64,000 nt of DNA from the NCBI GenBank assembly GCA_026705765.1, contig JAPPAB010000056.1:24546-88545 (forward strand), given 5' to 3'. Of the stretch, positions 8,519 through 17,413 are shown in pieces; positions within the stretch are counted from its first letter, which is position 1, and each line of letters starts with the position of its first letter. The notes beneath the pieces were generated by a model. That model saw nothing but the letters and a program-made list of their open reading frames with translations, ran no database searches and had not been told where the DNA came from. The DNA comes from Gemmatimonadota bacterium. Lineage in GTDB: Bacteria; Latescibacterota; UBA2968. Made by a program: the position numbers and the translations under genes.

Positions 8519-8881
8519 ATGATGATCATTAAACGCGAAGAACTGGACCGGCGAAAAGTTGACTTCTCGGAAGTCACAACCGGGCAGCTACTGTCTCCGG
8601 TACATCCTGGCGAGATCCTGCGCGATGAGTTCCTTATTCCGATGAATCTCAGTGTGACTCGCCTTGCTCAGGGGATCAAGGTTTCGGAGAAGGGCTTAGA
8701 CGCTATCGTAAATGGAATTAATGGGATTACAATTGATACCGCGCTACGCCTTGGTCACTACTTTGGCATGACGCCTGAGTTCTGGATCAATCTTCAGACC
8801 CGCTACGATCTCGATGTCGCCGAGCACACGGTACGTCGCCAAATTGAGCGGGAGATAGAACCTCTGATTGCATCCCCGTAG
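8519..8881 (+). CDS. higA: HigA-family addiction-module antitoxin (XRE helix-turn-helix)
   Basis: A 120-residue protein with the HigA signature LSPVHPGEILRDEFLIPM, a helix-turn-helix (SVTRLAQGIKVSEKGLDAIV) and the typical MTPEFWINLQTRYDLDVAE C-terminal motif. HigA binds HigB (a ribosome-dependent mRNA RNase) and represses the operon. Two consecutive ATG codons (8519, 8522) lie right after an AAGGA, so the exact start is uncertain. No HigB-like gene precedes it: the upstream neighbour is DUF5615 and the downstream segment is non-coding and ends in a phyH fragment. It is therefore either an orphan antitoxin or partner to an unrecognised product. Confidence 0.85.
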   Translation: MMIIKREELDRRKVDFSEVTTGQLLSPVHPGEILRDEFLIPMNLSVTRLAQGIKVSEKGLDAIVNGINGITIDTALRLGHYFGMTPEFWINLQTRYDLDVAEHTVRRQIEREIEPLIASP

Positions 8882-9037
8882 CACGACAGACTGGCACAAC
8901 ATAATGTGCAAAGTTGATCCGCTATCGCTGAAAATTCATGACATGAAAAAAAAGGCGGTTTCTGATTCAAACCAAATGGCAAAAAGCAAGATCACTTCGT
9001 CAAAGCTGACCAGTCGCCCACCAAACCACAAAGTCCC

Positions 9038-9191
9038 ATATCGCTGGCTTCGTCCCCTCGACCGCTGCACGCCTATACAAAAACAACTCCTCGGCGTCAG
9101 CTACTCCGGCGGTCGCGGCTACACCTCCCCCACGCCCGAAGACGTACCCCTCAAAACCTGGCTCGAAGAACACGGGATCAGCAGTGAATAA
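9038..9191 (+). pseudogene. 3'-terminal fragment of a second PhyH gene
   Basis: The reading YRWLRPLDRCTPIQKQLLG onward matches the C-terminus of the intact PhyH protein (about residues 223-281) with a 9-codon internal deletion and three substitutions in the last 44 residues, ending at TAA 9189-9191. By manual count 10 of 135 bases differ in the aligned tail, mostly at silent positions, so the copy evolved as coding sequence before being truncated. It lacks the catalytic core and a start, and cannot function as an oxygenase. It lies just before the terminator expected behind phyH. Confidence 0.85.
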
Positions 9192-9200
9192 TCTGTACAT

Positions 9201-9232
9201 AAAAAAAGGCCGATTTAAATCGGCCTTTTTTT
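9201..9232. terminator. Bidirectional intrinsic terminator
   Basis: A perfect 32-base palindrome: seven A, a GC-rich stem with arms GGCCGATTT and AAATCGGCC, and seven T. It works in both directions and separates the phyH tail (plus) from the mutS tail fragment (minus), as expected for convergent genes. Confidence 0.9.
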
Positions 9233-9270
9233 AAATGTTCATATAGAAAAAACATTTACTTCATTACTAC

Positions 9271-9370
9271 GATTCCTCTGTCAATACCCGCTTCCACGCA
9301 TCTAATTTTACCAGCACCTCAACCGGCGTAAGATAGGCCATTTCCAAATCGCATAACTCAGACTGCCTCA
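9271..9370 (-). pseudogene. 3'-terminal fragment of mutS
   Basis: Read on the minus strand, LTPVEVLVKLDAWKRVL matches the very C-terminus of the intact MutS (LTPVEALVKLDAWKRAL, encoded at 14055-14110). Manual alignment over 74 bases shows about 10 differences. There is no start and no other part of mutS here. The intact gene ends 4.7 kb to the right, beyond the STAND operon, so the fragment marks the far boundary of that insertion. It is in direct orientation with the intact gene. Confidence 0.8.
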
Positions 9371-9420
9371 AGTAATCTTGCACCCAATAAAGGTGAACTT
9401 TCAATTTAATAACAGGGTAC

Positions 9421-12400
9421 TTATTCTGTCCAACTGCGAAATTGCTGTAAAATATCAGATGGTGCTTGGAGTGAAACAGCTTGATGTGCCGCGAGTAAAA
9501 TCTGGCCGATTTTTTTCTTTCCAGTCTCACTGCTGTTGCAGGCTTGTTCTATCTGCGGCACTGTAATCATAGGATTTCTTAAAACCGCTCGAAATTTTGT
9601 TTTCTTAAGCCATTGTTTAGAAAGAAGTTCTATTAAGCCTGGCTCTACACACTCTTCCCAATCTTGATCAATGAAAGCAGTTGTAATAAGTATGTGGGCA
9701 TAAAAAAGATTTTGTGGGTCCATTTCAATATCCTGAGCAACTTTTAATGCTGCTACCAGTTGATCTTCACTTCTGGCTGTTATTCTCATTACTGTTAGAG
9801 CATTCTTCTCTTCTCCTTCTAATATTGATTCAATTAGATCAAGAGCGATAATCATATTTTGTTTTATTGGTAATCCTGATGAATTTGCACGCCATTTAGC
9901 CAGAATTTCAGCCGTATCTTTGTTTGTTGACAGTTGAACAAGAAGGGCTGCTACCAGCAGGCCAATAATACTCTTGACTGAAACAAAGTTGGATAGATCC
10001 GTGGTAGATACAGCATAAAATCCCTTTTCTCCTATTTCTTTTCCACTTTGTTCATGCTTCTGCATTGAGACACATGCATCTGCTAATTGACACATACGTT
10101 GTGGTAGTTCGTCAAAGGTTTTGTTTCTAAAGTCATGCTGTAATTTAAGGAGAAAAAAAAAGAATCTTAATGATGGATATGCATTTCGGTCTGTAATCTG
10201 CAATACTTGCTCAAAAATTGTCATTCCTAAATTGAATTGAGACTCCATTTGAGCCAAATAAAGCCACGCATATTGTATAGGAAAATTTGGATAGTTCATA
10301 ATTTCGTCATGCCTGGCAGGATCACTACAGAAGCCTGGTGGAGGTTCTTCTGATTTGATATTATTCTTTTTATTTTGTTGTGCCAACCAGGTTATTGAAT
10401 ATCCTAAAAGTTTTTTTAATGTGAAATACCCAACATCTGTATCATCCTGAGGAAGCATATCAAATTCTTGTAGTGCCACACTCAGTAAATTCAGGCTATC
10501 CCGCACATTGCCTGCCTTAAACTGTGCAAATCCTGCATCTGCATACAAACCAATATATTTCTTTGAGCCATCAAGGCTTTTAGCTCTTTTTGCTCCATCT
10601 TGAAAAAAGGTGGCTGCTTTCTCCCAATCGTTCAAATATGCGGCACAAATGGCAGCTCGACGATACCCCTCTGAAGGCCCAAAGTCTAATTTTTCTGGCG
10701 ATGGACTCCACTCTGGGAGAATACGCTCGTAAATATCGAGTGCTTCTTGATAATGTTTATGGTGTAAATATACTGTTGCACATTCTTCCTCTACCAGTGG
10801 TGATGGCCCCACTTTTGATACAATATCTTGAAGAACTTGATGGGCGGTATCAGGGTTGTGCAAGTATTCATCATAGATGATGGCTTTACCTCTCGCTGCT
10901 GCCGAAGCAATATGAGGATAACCCCACGCGATAGTTCTTTCAATCACTTTGTCATATACCTGAAGGCATCTCGTCCAATCGGAATTCTCAAGGTCTTCTT
11001 CTGCCATCCAGACACTATCAATCAAAATCCGAGAGGAAATGTTGTAATTTTTGAAATCAGCCAATAATAAAGCTCTAATTTTCGGCTGAAGTTCATCGAG
11101 TGCATCAATAAGGTCGCTGAGGGCAGGAGCGTAAATAGGACGACGCGCCAGGATAAAACTAAATAAAGTACTGAAAAATTTAGCTTTATCGGTTTTTTGT
11201 TCTGCTAAGTGTCCTTCAAAACTGCCATATATTTTTTTTAGATCTTTATCCTTGTTTATGATATCAATAATTTCTTTAACATAGCCCACCATCTGTCTAA
11301 CTGGAAGTTGGACTTGATAATATAGCAATGCCTGTGTCGCCAGCATTATGCGAGACAGATGATATGAATTATGTAGATAGTGGGGCTTGGTTTCTTTATC
11401 CCAAATTTCAAGTATTTTCGGCGCACATTCTGGTTTTTCCCCAATCGCAATGCGATATTGCAATGACCGAAATAGATGATTTACGAAGACGTCTCCCTTA
11501 GATAACTCATGAAAAGAATTGTTTGTGACATGTATTAACCATGAAAAGTCAGGGCTAAATAGTTTCCACTTGTTATCTGGCATTGTAATCAATGGCCAAA
11601 TAACAGCGATAATACCTTCTTTATTCTCACCTCTCACACTATGTACGAGCACAGCCTCCGCTTCTATTGTCGTCAGATCCTTTGCTTTAAGGATCGCGTT
11701 TGCAATCTCGGCGTGGAGATCATTTATCTTACTCTCCGACCAAACTTGGTCGGCCGCGTTTTGCAATAAAGGCGAAATTGTGTAGTATGTTTCATTTACT
11801 GGATCTATCCAGGGGCCAACCAGTTGGCTAAAAATATCTCCCGGGTGAGGTATAGATTCTGGTATCTCGCCAATGTTGAGCGCGTAATCCTTCCTGAATG
11901 AAGTAAACATCAGGCTAAGCCTATAGAGATATTCTCGCTGGTCTTCTGGCAAGTCGATGAGCAATTGCCGTGCTTCTTCACGCTCTTCTATCACCTCTGG
12001 GGGTGTTTGCAAGACACTTTCGTTTTTATTTTGTTTCCAACCTTTCTCCCGCAACCGGACGAGTCGGGCATGTACCAGTCTTGGATGCCCTCTTGTATGC
12101 AATCGAATCAATTTTGCCCAAGGCTTTGCGTGATCGGGGGGGCACCCCAATTGTTGTGCAAATTGCTCAATTTCGGATATGGTAAAATCAGGAACAAGGA
12201 TGGATACAGACTGTGGTACACCAAGACGACGGATGAGGTTATTAGGTAGCTTATGTTGGCTCGTAATCAACAATTTTCCGCCACGTTCCAGTACCCTATA
12301 AACGATAATACCCAGAACTTCTTCATACTGTCGCAACTTTTGAGGCTGTAAGTTAAGGTCATCAAGGACGATGTTGACCGGTGAGAATTGATTACTTACT

Positions 12401-13494
12401 TCAGTAGCAAGTTCCTGTAAACGCTGGACACTATGTGATGAATCTATATTTGCGAAATTCACCCAAAACCACGAGCCACTTATAGACTTTGCGGTCAATT
12501 TTGCGAGTGTTGTCTTTCCTCTACCCGCCCCTCCCTGGATTACAGCTATACCCTCTGATTGGAGTTGAGTCTGGATGCTTGCGAGCAAATCTTTTCTTGG
12601 TATAACATCGGGATAAGGAGGTGGGATAGTAGTTAGTATGGGAGACTGAGATTGAATCGTAATATCAGACGAAATCCCCATTGATAATGCTCTAAAAGGA
12701 TCCGTCATTGTGGCCTGCATTTGTAGTGTCTGCAAATGCTGAATTGAAACCCTTTGTGTTGTTTTCTCTTCGAAAATTTCGAGAAAGCGCACTCGGGTAA
12801 GTTCGCGGTTTTCCGGTTGCGTTGCGACCATTAAGGCTTCTTTGAGAAGATGATCAACAACTTTGCTGGCATCAGAAGGTGAGATACCGTGTCGGGCACC
12901 ATGAAGAGTCAGTTTATCACTTATGGATTTCTCAACAAAACTGGCTTCTTTACTATCTGTTTCCCAGGTAATAGGTTCAATGAGTTGTTCATAAATTTCT
13001 CGGGGTGCCGCCTTTTTGAGAAAATCATCTACTTCCTCTGATATTTTCTTTTCATCTTGTAAAAATTTGGAAATTTTTGTGATAGCTGCTTCATCACCCG
13101 AGCAATGGCTCCATACCTGGAGACCCATCTGTCCTTCTCCGAATGGATTACCTCGTTCCGCACCAATCTTGGATCGGGTGAGAAAACGAAATTTCACACT
13201 CAGATCAGGATGGTTGGCTTGCAATGCCCAATAGCGATTGATCGCATCATTCACTTCCTGAGATCTGAGCGTGATATTGTGTTGCGTGTCTTTGACTTGC
13301 ACTGCCGTAGCAGTGTCATCTAATACCTGGTCAAAGTCTTCCGCTCCTTCCAGATAGAGAATTTCATCTTCAGCAAGGCTGAGCCAAGCATGCACACTGT
13401 GCCAGATTTGATAAACATATCCCCTTAGCATGTCATGTGCTTGGCGCTGGGGATCGGCTGTTAGAACTTGATTTTCTTCCTGATGCTCTGCCAT
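9421..13494 (-). CDS. Cap4-like nuclease - STAND NTPase - helical repeat protein (Avs-like defence candidate)
   Basis: A 1357-residue three-part protein. The N-terminal ~230 residues resemble the DUF4297/Cap4 dsDNA nuclease family: a YVYQIWHSVHAWL helix, acidic residues around Glu49-Asp53 (YLEGAEDFD) and Gln66-x-Lys68 (AVQVKDT), which form a PD-(D/E)xK-type site. A P-loop NTPase follows with Walker A GGAGRGKTT (about 321-329, Lys327) and Walker B VNIVLDDLN (Asp378-Asp379), then ITSQHKL as a sensor-like segment, as in STAND/NB-ARC proteins. The remaining ~800 residues are helical, with TPR-like stretches (HYQEALDIYERILPEW). Antiviral STAND (Avs) proteins have this architecture: the C-terminal part senses a phage protein, the NTPase oligomerises and the nuclease cuts DNA. 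That role is inferred. The gene lies 21 bases after a small companion gene, in an insertion next to mutS. Confidence 0.75.
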   Translation of the reverse strand: MAEHQEENQVLTADPQRQAHDMLRGYVYQIWHSVHAWLSLAEDEILYLEGAEDFDQVLDDTATAVQVKDTQHNITLRSQEVNDAINRYWALQANHPDLSVKFRFLTRSKIGAERGNPFGEGQMGLQVWSHCSGDEAAITKISKFLQDEKKISEEVDDFLKKAAPREIYEQLIEPITWETDSKEASFVEKSISDKLTLHGARHGISPSDASKVVDHLLKEALMVATQPENRELTRVRFLEIFEEKTTQRVSIQHLQTLQMQATMTDPFRALSMGISSDITIQSQSPILTTIPPPYPDVIPRKDLLASIQTQLQSEGIAVIQGGAGRGKTTLAKLTAKSISGSWFWVNFANIDSSHSVQRLQELATEVSNQFSPVNIVLDDLNLQPQKLRQYEEVLGIIVYRVLERGGKLLITSQHKLPNNLIRRLGVPQSVSILVPDFTISEIEQFAQQLGCPPDHAKPWAKLIRLHTRGHPRLVHARLVRLREKGWKQNKNESVLQTPPEVIEEREEARQLLIDLPEDQREYLYRLSLMFTSFRKDYALNIGEIPESIPHPGDIFSQLVGPWIDPVNETYYTISPLLQNAADQVWSESKINDLHAEIANAILKAKDLTTIEAEAVLVHSVRGENKEGIIAVIWPLITMPDNKWKLFSPDFSWLIHVTNNSFHELSKGDVFVNHLFRSLQYRIAIGEKPECAPKILEIWDKETKPHYLHNSYHLSRIMLATQALLYYQVQLPVRQMVGYVKEIIDIINKDKDLKKIYGSFEGHLAEQKTDKAKFFSTLFSFILARRPIYAPALSDLIDALDELQPKIRALLLADFKNYNISSRILIDSVWMAEEDLENSDWTRCLQVYDKVIERTIAWGYPHIASAAARGKAIIYDEYLHNPDTAHQVLQDIVSKVGPSPLVEEECATVYLHHKHYQEALDIYERILPEWSPSPEKLDFGPSEGYRRAAICAAYLNDWEKAATFFQDGAKRAKSLDGSKKYIGLYADAGFAQFKAGNVRDSLNLLSVALQEFDMLPQDDTDVGYFTLKKLLGYSITWLAQQNKKNNIKSEEPPPGFCSDPARHDEIMNYPNFPIQYAWLYLAQMESQFNLGMTIFEQVLQITDRNAYPSLRFFFFLLKLQHDFRNKTFDELPQRMCQLADACVSMQKHEQSGKEIGEKGFYAVSTTDLSNFVSVKSIIGLLVAALLVQLSTNKDTAEILAKWRANSSGLPIKQNMIIALDLIESILEGEEKNALTVMRITARSEDQLVAALKVAQDIEMDPQNLFYAHILITTAFIDQDWEECVEPGLIELLSKQWLKKTKFRAVLRNPMITVPQIEQACNSSETGKKKIGQILLAAHQAVSLQAPSDILQQFRSWTE

Positions 13495-13515
13495 TTATTT
13501 CTCGAATCACAATCC

Positions 13516-13902
13516 TCAAAGATGGTCAAAAAAGCTTATATCACGTTGCTTCACTCTGTCCCAAGATATTCCCTCACCATTTGCAATTTGTTTTTCCGAT
13601 TCGGCAAGGTCGGCCATCGTGTCAGGATCAGATAGGATCTCAGCGGTCTCCCGCCAGACGTTGACCACTTCATCAACACCTGTACCATTGTCCTTTGCGG
13701 TATTTGAGAGTTCCTCAAAAAATTCATCGCATTCCGCATCGGATAGGTAACGTACCCACGGATAGATCGACAACAGATCAGTCCGCTTGGGACACTCTCG
13801 ATTTTTGAGAGAACTCAGCAAATTGATTACCACCTCTAAACTCTCATCAGAGAGCTTATCGAGCATCTGTTTTGCTTCCATCCTCAAATCAACAGTTGCC
13901 AT
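13516..13902 (-). CDS. Small hypothetical protein, antitoxin-like C-terminus
   Basis: A 128-residue acidic protein, first gene of the STAND operon (21-base gap). The N-terminus (LRMEAKQMLDKLSDESLEVVINLLSSLK) resembles the helix found in DUF2281/Phd-like antitoxin proteins, and the C-terminal DPDTMADLAESEKQIANGEG followed by ISWDRVK resembles the toxin-binding tail of RelB/Phd-type antitoxins (typically ...GEVIPWEEVK). No toxin gene is adjacent. It might be an antitoxin remnant or a regulator of the large NTPase. I do not recognise a defined family with certainty. Confidence 0.6.
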   Translation of the reverse strand: MATVDLRMEAKQMLDKLSDESLEVVINLLSSLKNRECPKRTDLLSIYPWVRYLSDAECDEFFEELSNTAKDNGTGVDEVVNVWRETAEILSDPDTMADLAESEKQIANGEGISWDRVKQRDISFFDHL

Positions 13903-13920
13903 TTTATATATCTCTAACTC

Positions 13921-14058
13921 ATGGGTATTTCAAAAAAATTTACTGATATGTTTTTTCGATAGACTGGATTGCGGCTTACACCACGCCGCAATGACAACCG
14001 CCGTTCGTCACTCCGGCGGAAGCCGGAGTCCAGTGAACTTATTTGAAATAGTACTCAT
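13921..14058. repeat. MITE/REP-like palindromic element between the STAND operon and mutS
   Basis: The ends (13921-13944 and, inverted, 14033-14058) are near-identical: ATGGGTATTTCAAA against ATGAGTACTATTTCAAA, continuing into A/T-rich TTTACTG and TTCACTG. Inside are two stem-loops: TGCGGC...GCCGCA (13969-13990) and CTCCGGC-GGAA-GCCGGAG (14011-14028). There is no coding capacity. Its right end overlaps the mutS stop codon (14055-14057), exactly where the intact mutS tail begins. It looks like a non-autonomous mobile element of about 138 bases. Confidence 0.6.
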
Positions 14059-16679
14059 TCTTCCAACGCACGCTTCCACGCATCCAATTTCACCAGCGCC
14101 TCAACCGGCGTGAGATGGGCGATATCTAAATCGCGCAACTCAGACAACATCGGATGATCTTCCCGCTCAACCTTCACTTCTGCTACCGGCGCAAACAGCG
14201 GCATCTGCCCATTCTCCCTCACGCGATCGGGTTGGGGCTTTGATCCCACTGACAGATCGTTTTGCTCCAGCCGGTTCAAAATCTCCTTTGCCCGCGCAAT
14301 CATCTCTATCGGCATCCCGGCCAGGCGCGCCACCTCAATGCCGTAGCTGTGGTCGCACCCACCCGGCACCAGCTTGTGTAAAAACGCGATGGTATCGCCC
14401 GCCTCGCGCACGGCAACGCTGTAATTCACCACCCGCGGCAGCAAATCCTCCAATTCTGTCAACTCGTGATAATGCGTCGCAAACAACGTCCGCGGCTGAA
14501 TCTGTTCGGCATTGTGCAAATACTCCGTCATTGCCCAGGCAATACTCAACCCGTCAAACGTACTCGTCCCGCGTCCAATCTCGTCCAAAAGCACCAGACT
14601 CTTCGGCGTCGCATTGTTCAAAATATTCGCCGCCTCGTTCATCTCCACCAAAAACGTACTCTCGCCCCGCGCCAGATTATCGGATGCACCCACCCGTGTA
14701 AAAATGCGATCCACCACCCCAATATGCGCCTCGCGCGCAGGCACAAAACTGCCGACCTGCGCCAAAAGCGCAATCAACCCGGTCTGGCGCAAAATCGTCG
14801 ATTTCCCCGACATATTGGGACCAGTAATCAGCAAAATTTGATCGGTCTCACCATCAATCTTCAGATCATTAGGCACAAACTGCCCGCCCGGAAGCAACTG
14901 CTCGACCGCGGGATGCCGCCCTTCCTTCACATCAATACGCACGCTATTATCCACCTGGGGACGCACATAATCATTGGACGATGCCACTTCGGCCAGCGTG
15001 CTCAACACATCTACGGTCGCCACGGATAGTGCCGTGCGCTGCACGGGCTCCACCCAACCAGCTACCTTTTCTCGCAACGCGGCAAACAAATCGCGCTCGA
15101 GATCCTTTGCCCGTTCATCTGCGCCCAAAATCTTCGCCTCCCAATCCTTCAACTCCGGCGTGATATACCGCTCGGCATTGACCAGCGTTTGCTTGCGCAC
15201 AAAATACGCGGGCACCTTATCCTGATTGGCCTTGGTGACCTCGATATAATATCCAAATGCCTTGTTATACCCCACCTTTAACGACGCGATACCCGTTTTC
15301 TCGCGTTCCTCTGCCTGCAAGTTGGCAACCCAATCGCGCCCGCCCGATGCGATTTTCCGCAACTCGTCCAGTTCCTCGTGATAGCCCGTTCTGATATATC
15401 CGCCATCGCTAATCTGTGCAGGTGGATCGTCTTCAAGCGTGTGGGCAATCAAATCAATTAGCTCTGTCAGGTCCGGCATGCCCTGATCGCGTGCTCGCAC
15501 CAGCAAATCCGCGCGAAACTCACGCAGGGATTCTCGCAGCGGAACAACCGCTTCCAAAGACCGCTGAAGCGCCACAAGCTCTCGCGGATTGGCCCGATTG
15601 CAACAAATCCGGGACATCAGCCGCTCCAGGTCTCCAATGTGGCGCAGAGCCTCTCGTGCCTCGTCCCGACACGCCGCAGATTCGACAAATGCCTGTACTG
15701 CATCTAAGCGCGCATCGATGCGGCCGACATCTACAAGCGGCTGTGATAGCCATGTGCGCAGTGTTCGCGCGCCCTGCGGCGTACACGTCTGATCTAAAAC
15801 CCCAAACAACGTGCCCTCCCGCCGCCCCTCTTGAATGGTTGTAACCAGTTCCAGATTGCGCTGTGTCACCAGATCCAGTTCCATCACCGACTCGGTGTGT
15901 TCGCGCGCCAATCGCGTAATATGGGATACTGCCCCCTTCTGATTTTCGCGCAAATAACACAGCACGCCACCTGCGGCGCATATTCCAACGGTGAGATCAT
16001 CGCATCCAAAGCCCTTGAGAGACGCCACCTTGAAATGCTCCTTCAATGCATCGTACGCATAATGCTGTCCAAAATGCCAATCTTCTATATGCGTGAGCAA
16101 TGCACCCGGCATCCGCGCTTCAAACTCGGCCTCATTGTCTTTGGCCCACGCCTCGGGTGCCAGCACCTCTGCGGGAGCCACGCGCTCCAATATCTCCCAC
16201 AAATCATCGGCTGCGCGTTCCGATGCCCTGAACATACCCGTTGACAAATCCGCTGTCGCCATGCCCAATTGATCGCCAGAAACAAAAATGCCCACAAGGT
16301 AATTATTGCGCTTTTGATCGAGCAAATCATCGGACATTACCGTTCCCGGTGACACGACCTGCACCACCTCGCGGCGCACCACTTTCTTGCCCTTTTGTGG
16401 CGGCTCCATCTGCTCGCAAATCGCCACCTTTTTTCCGGCTTTGATAAGTCTAGCGAGATAGGTATCCAGCGCGTGATGCGGCACACCTGCCAGCGGAATG
16501 CGGTCTGCTCGCCCATTGTTGCGCGATGTCAACGTCAACCCCAAAAGCCGAGATGCAACAACGGCGTCGTCGTAAAATGTCTCGTAAAAATCGCCCATCC
16601 GAAACAGCAAAATCGCATCTGGATGTTGCTCCTTAAAATGCGCGTACTGTTCCATTGCCGGTGTCAATTGCGTCGCCAT
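14055..16679 (-). CDS. mutS: DNA mismatch repair protein MutS
   Basis: An 874-residue MutS, normal for the family. It binds mismatched DNA and signals to MutL with ATP. The N-terminal mismatch-binding motif MGDFYETFYDDA contains the Phe-x-Glu that wedges into the mismatch. Domains follow in order: connector, lever/clamp, then the ATPase with Walker A GPNMSGKS (about residues 618-625), Walker B LVLLDEIGRGTSTFDG and a THYHEL motif. The C-terminus ends in LTPVEALVKLDAWKRAL, the segment duplicated at 9271-9370. The TGA stop lies within the right terminal repeat of the adjacent MITE-like element. No mutL is in this window. Confidence 0.97.
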   Translation of the reverse strand: MATQLTPAMEQYAHFKEQHPDAILLFRMGDFYETFYDDAVVASRLLGLTLTSRNNGRADRIPLAGVPHHALDTYLARLIKAGKKVAICEQMEPPQKGKKVVRREVVQVVSPGTVMSDDLLDQKRNNYLVGIFVSGDQLGMATADLSTGMFRASERAADDLWEILERVAPAEVLAPEAWAKDNEAEFEARMPGALLTHIEDWHFGQHYAYDALKEHFKVASLKGFGCDDLTVGICAAGGVLCYLRENQKGAVSHITRLAREHTESVMELDLVTQRNLELVTTIQEGRREGTLFGVLDQTCTPQGARTLRTWLSQPLVDVGRIDARLDAVQAFVESAACRDEAREALRHIGDLERLMSRICCNRANPRELVALQRSLEAVVPLRESLREFRADLLVRARDQGMPDLTELIDLIAHTLEDDPPAQISDGGYIRTGYHEELDELRKIASGGRDWVANLQAEEREKTGIASLKVGYNKAFGYYIEVTKANQDKVPAYFVRKQTLVNAERYITPELKDWEAKILGADERAKDLERDLFAALREKVAGWVEPVQRTALSVATVDVLSTLAEVASSNDYVRPQVDNSVRIDVKEGRHPAVEQLLPGGQFVPNDLKIDGETDQILLITGPNMSGKSTILRQTGLIALLAQVGSFVPAREAHIGVVDRIFTRVGASDNLARGESTFLVEMNEAANILNNATPKSLVLLDEIGRGTSTFDGLSIAWAMTEYLHNAEQIQPRTLFATHYHELTELEDLLPRVVNYSVAVREAGDTIAFLHKLVPGGCDHSYGIEVARLAGMPIEMIARAKEILNRLEQNDLSVGSKPQPDRVRENGQMPLFAPVAEVKVEREDHPMLSELRDLDIAHLTPVEALVKLDAWKRALEE

Positions 16680-16700
16680 CCCAAATCCTCTAAAGACTTC

Positions 16701-17267
16701 TCATTCTCCCACCGCTTTTCGATACGAATAATCAAATAACAACTCCCATTCGCACAGTTGAATCTCGCGGCAAAGCGCGTCGTGTGCTGAGCGCCCTTCG
16801 AGCGCATCGGCACACAGATCAACATAGGCACCTGCATCCCAATGTGCTTGCGTCGCCAAAAACTCTGGCGCGCCGGAAACACCATCCGCAATACTGGCCG
16901 CCGCCTTGCACAAATCGTCAAAAATGGCGTGGTTACCCACTTTGCGAAACCAGTATTTTGAATTGGAAAAATCGGGTTCGCGGCGGTGCATGATACCGTG
17001 CCAATAACTTCCAGTCTCTGTATAAATGCCCTGACTGATGGTGTGAGATGCATCTAAAAAGTTGTGATACAGCCACATACCAGAAATACAGGCCTGTGCC
17101 ATATCTTCATCCACCACTGCTTTGCCGGCAAAAGCAGACTGCACAGTCAGCGCATCGAGCGCGCTTTTTGCCCCGGCGTTCTCTTCGCCGCCATCCAGTG
17201 GATTCAATCGCTTTTCGGAAATCAATTCCGCAAAAACATCGCCATAAGCACCTGCGTCAAAAGACAT
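16701..17267 (-). CDS. Conserved-looking hypothetical protein
   Basis: A 188-residue soluble protein that I cannot place in a named family. It is rich in aromatic and histidine residues, notably WLYHNFLDASHTISQGIY, GSYWHGIMHRREPDFSNSKY and WFRKVGNHAIFDDL, which look like a small-molecule or metal site. There is no signal peptide or membrane segment. AAAGGAG lies 7 bases before the ATG. It starts downstream of the mtaB terminator and precedes mutS by 21 bases, so it probably heads a short operon with mutS. Confidence 0.75.
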   Translation of the reverse strand: MSFDAGAYGDVFAELISEKRLNPLDGGEENAGAKSALDALTVQSAFAGKAVVDEDMAQACISGMWLYHNFLDASHTISQGIYTETGSYWHGIMHRREPDFSNSKYWFRKVGNHAIFDDLCKAAASIADGVSGAPEFLATQAHWDAGAYVDLCADALEGRSAHDALCREIQLCEWELLFDYSYRKAVGE

Positions 17268-17351
17268 AATTTCACTCCTTTATTTTGTAAATACAGCGCG
17301 ATCGTCGCCTGTAAAAAATTCAAAAATTCTTACTCATCGAATATACTCAGA

Positions 17352-17391
17352 AATTTGAAAAAAAAAAGACCAATTCCTTTCGGAATCGGCC
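17352..17391 (-). terminator. Intrinsic terminator after mtaB
   Basis: On the minus strand, arms GGCCGATTCC and GGAATTGGTC enclose a GAAA loop and are followed by a run of ten T. It lies 22 bases beyond the mtaB stop. Confidence 0.85.
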
Positions 17392-17413
17392 TTTTCTGTC
17401 CAGATCTCGCAGT

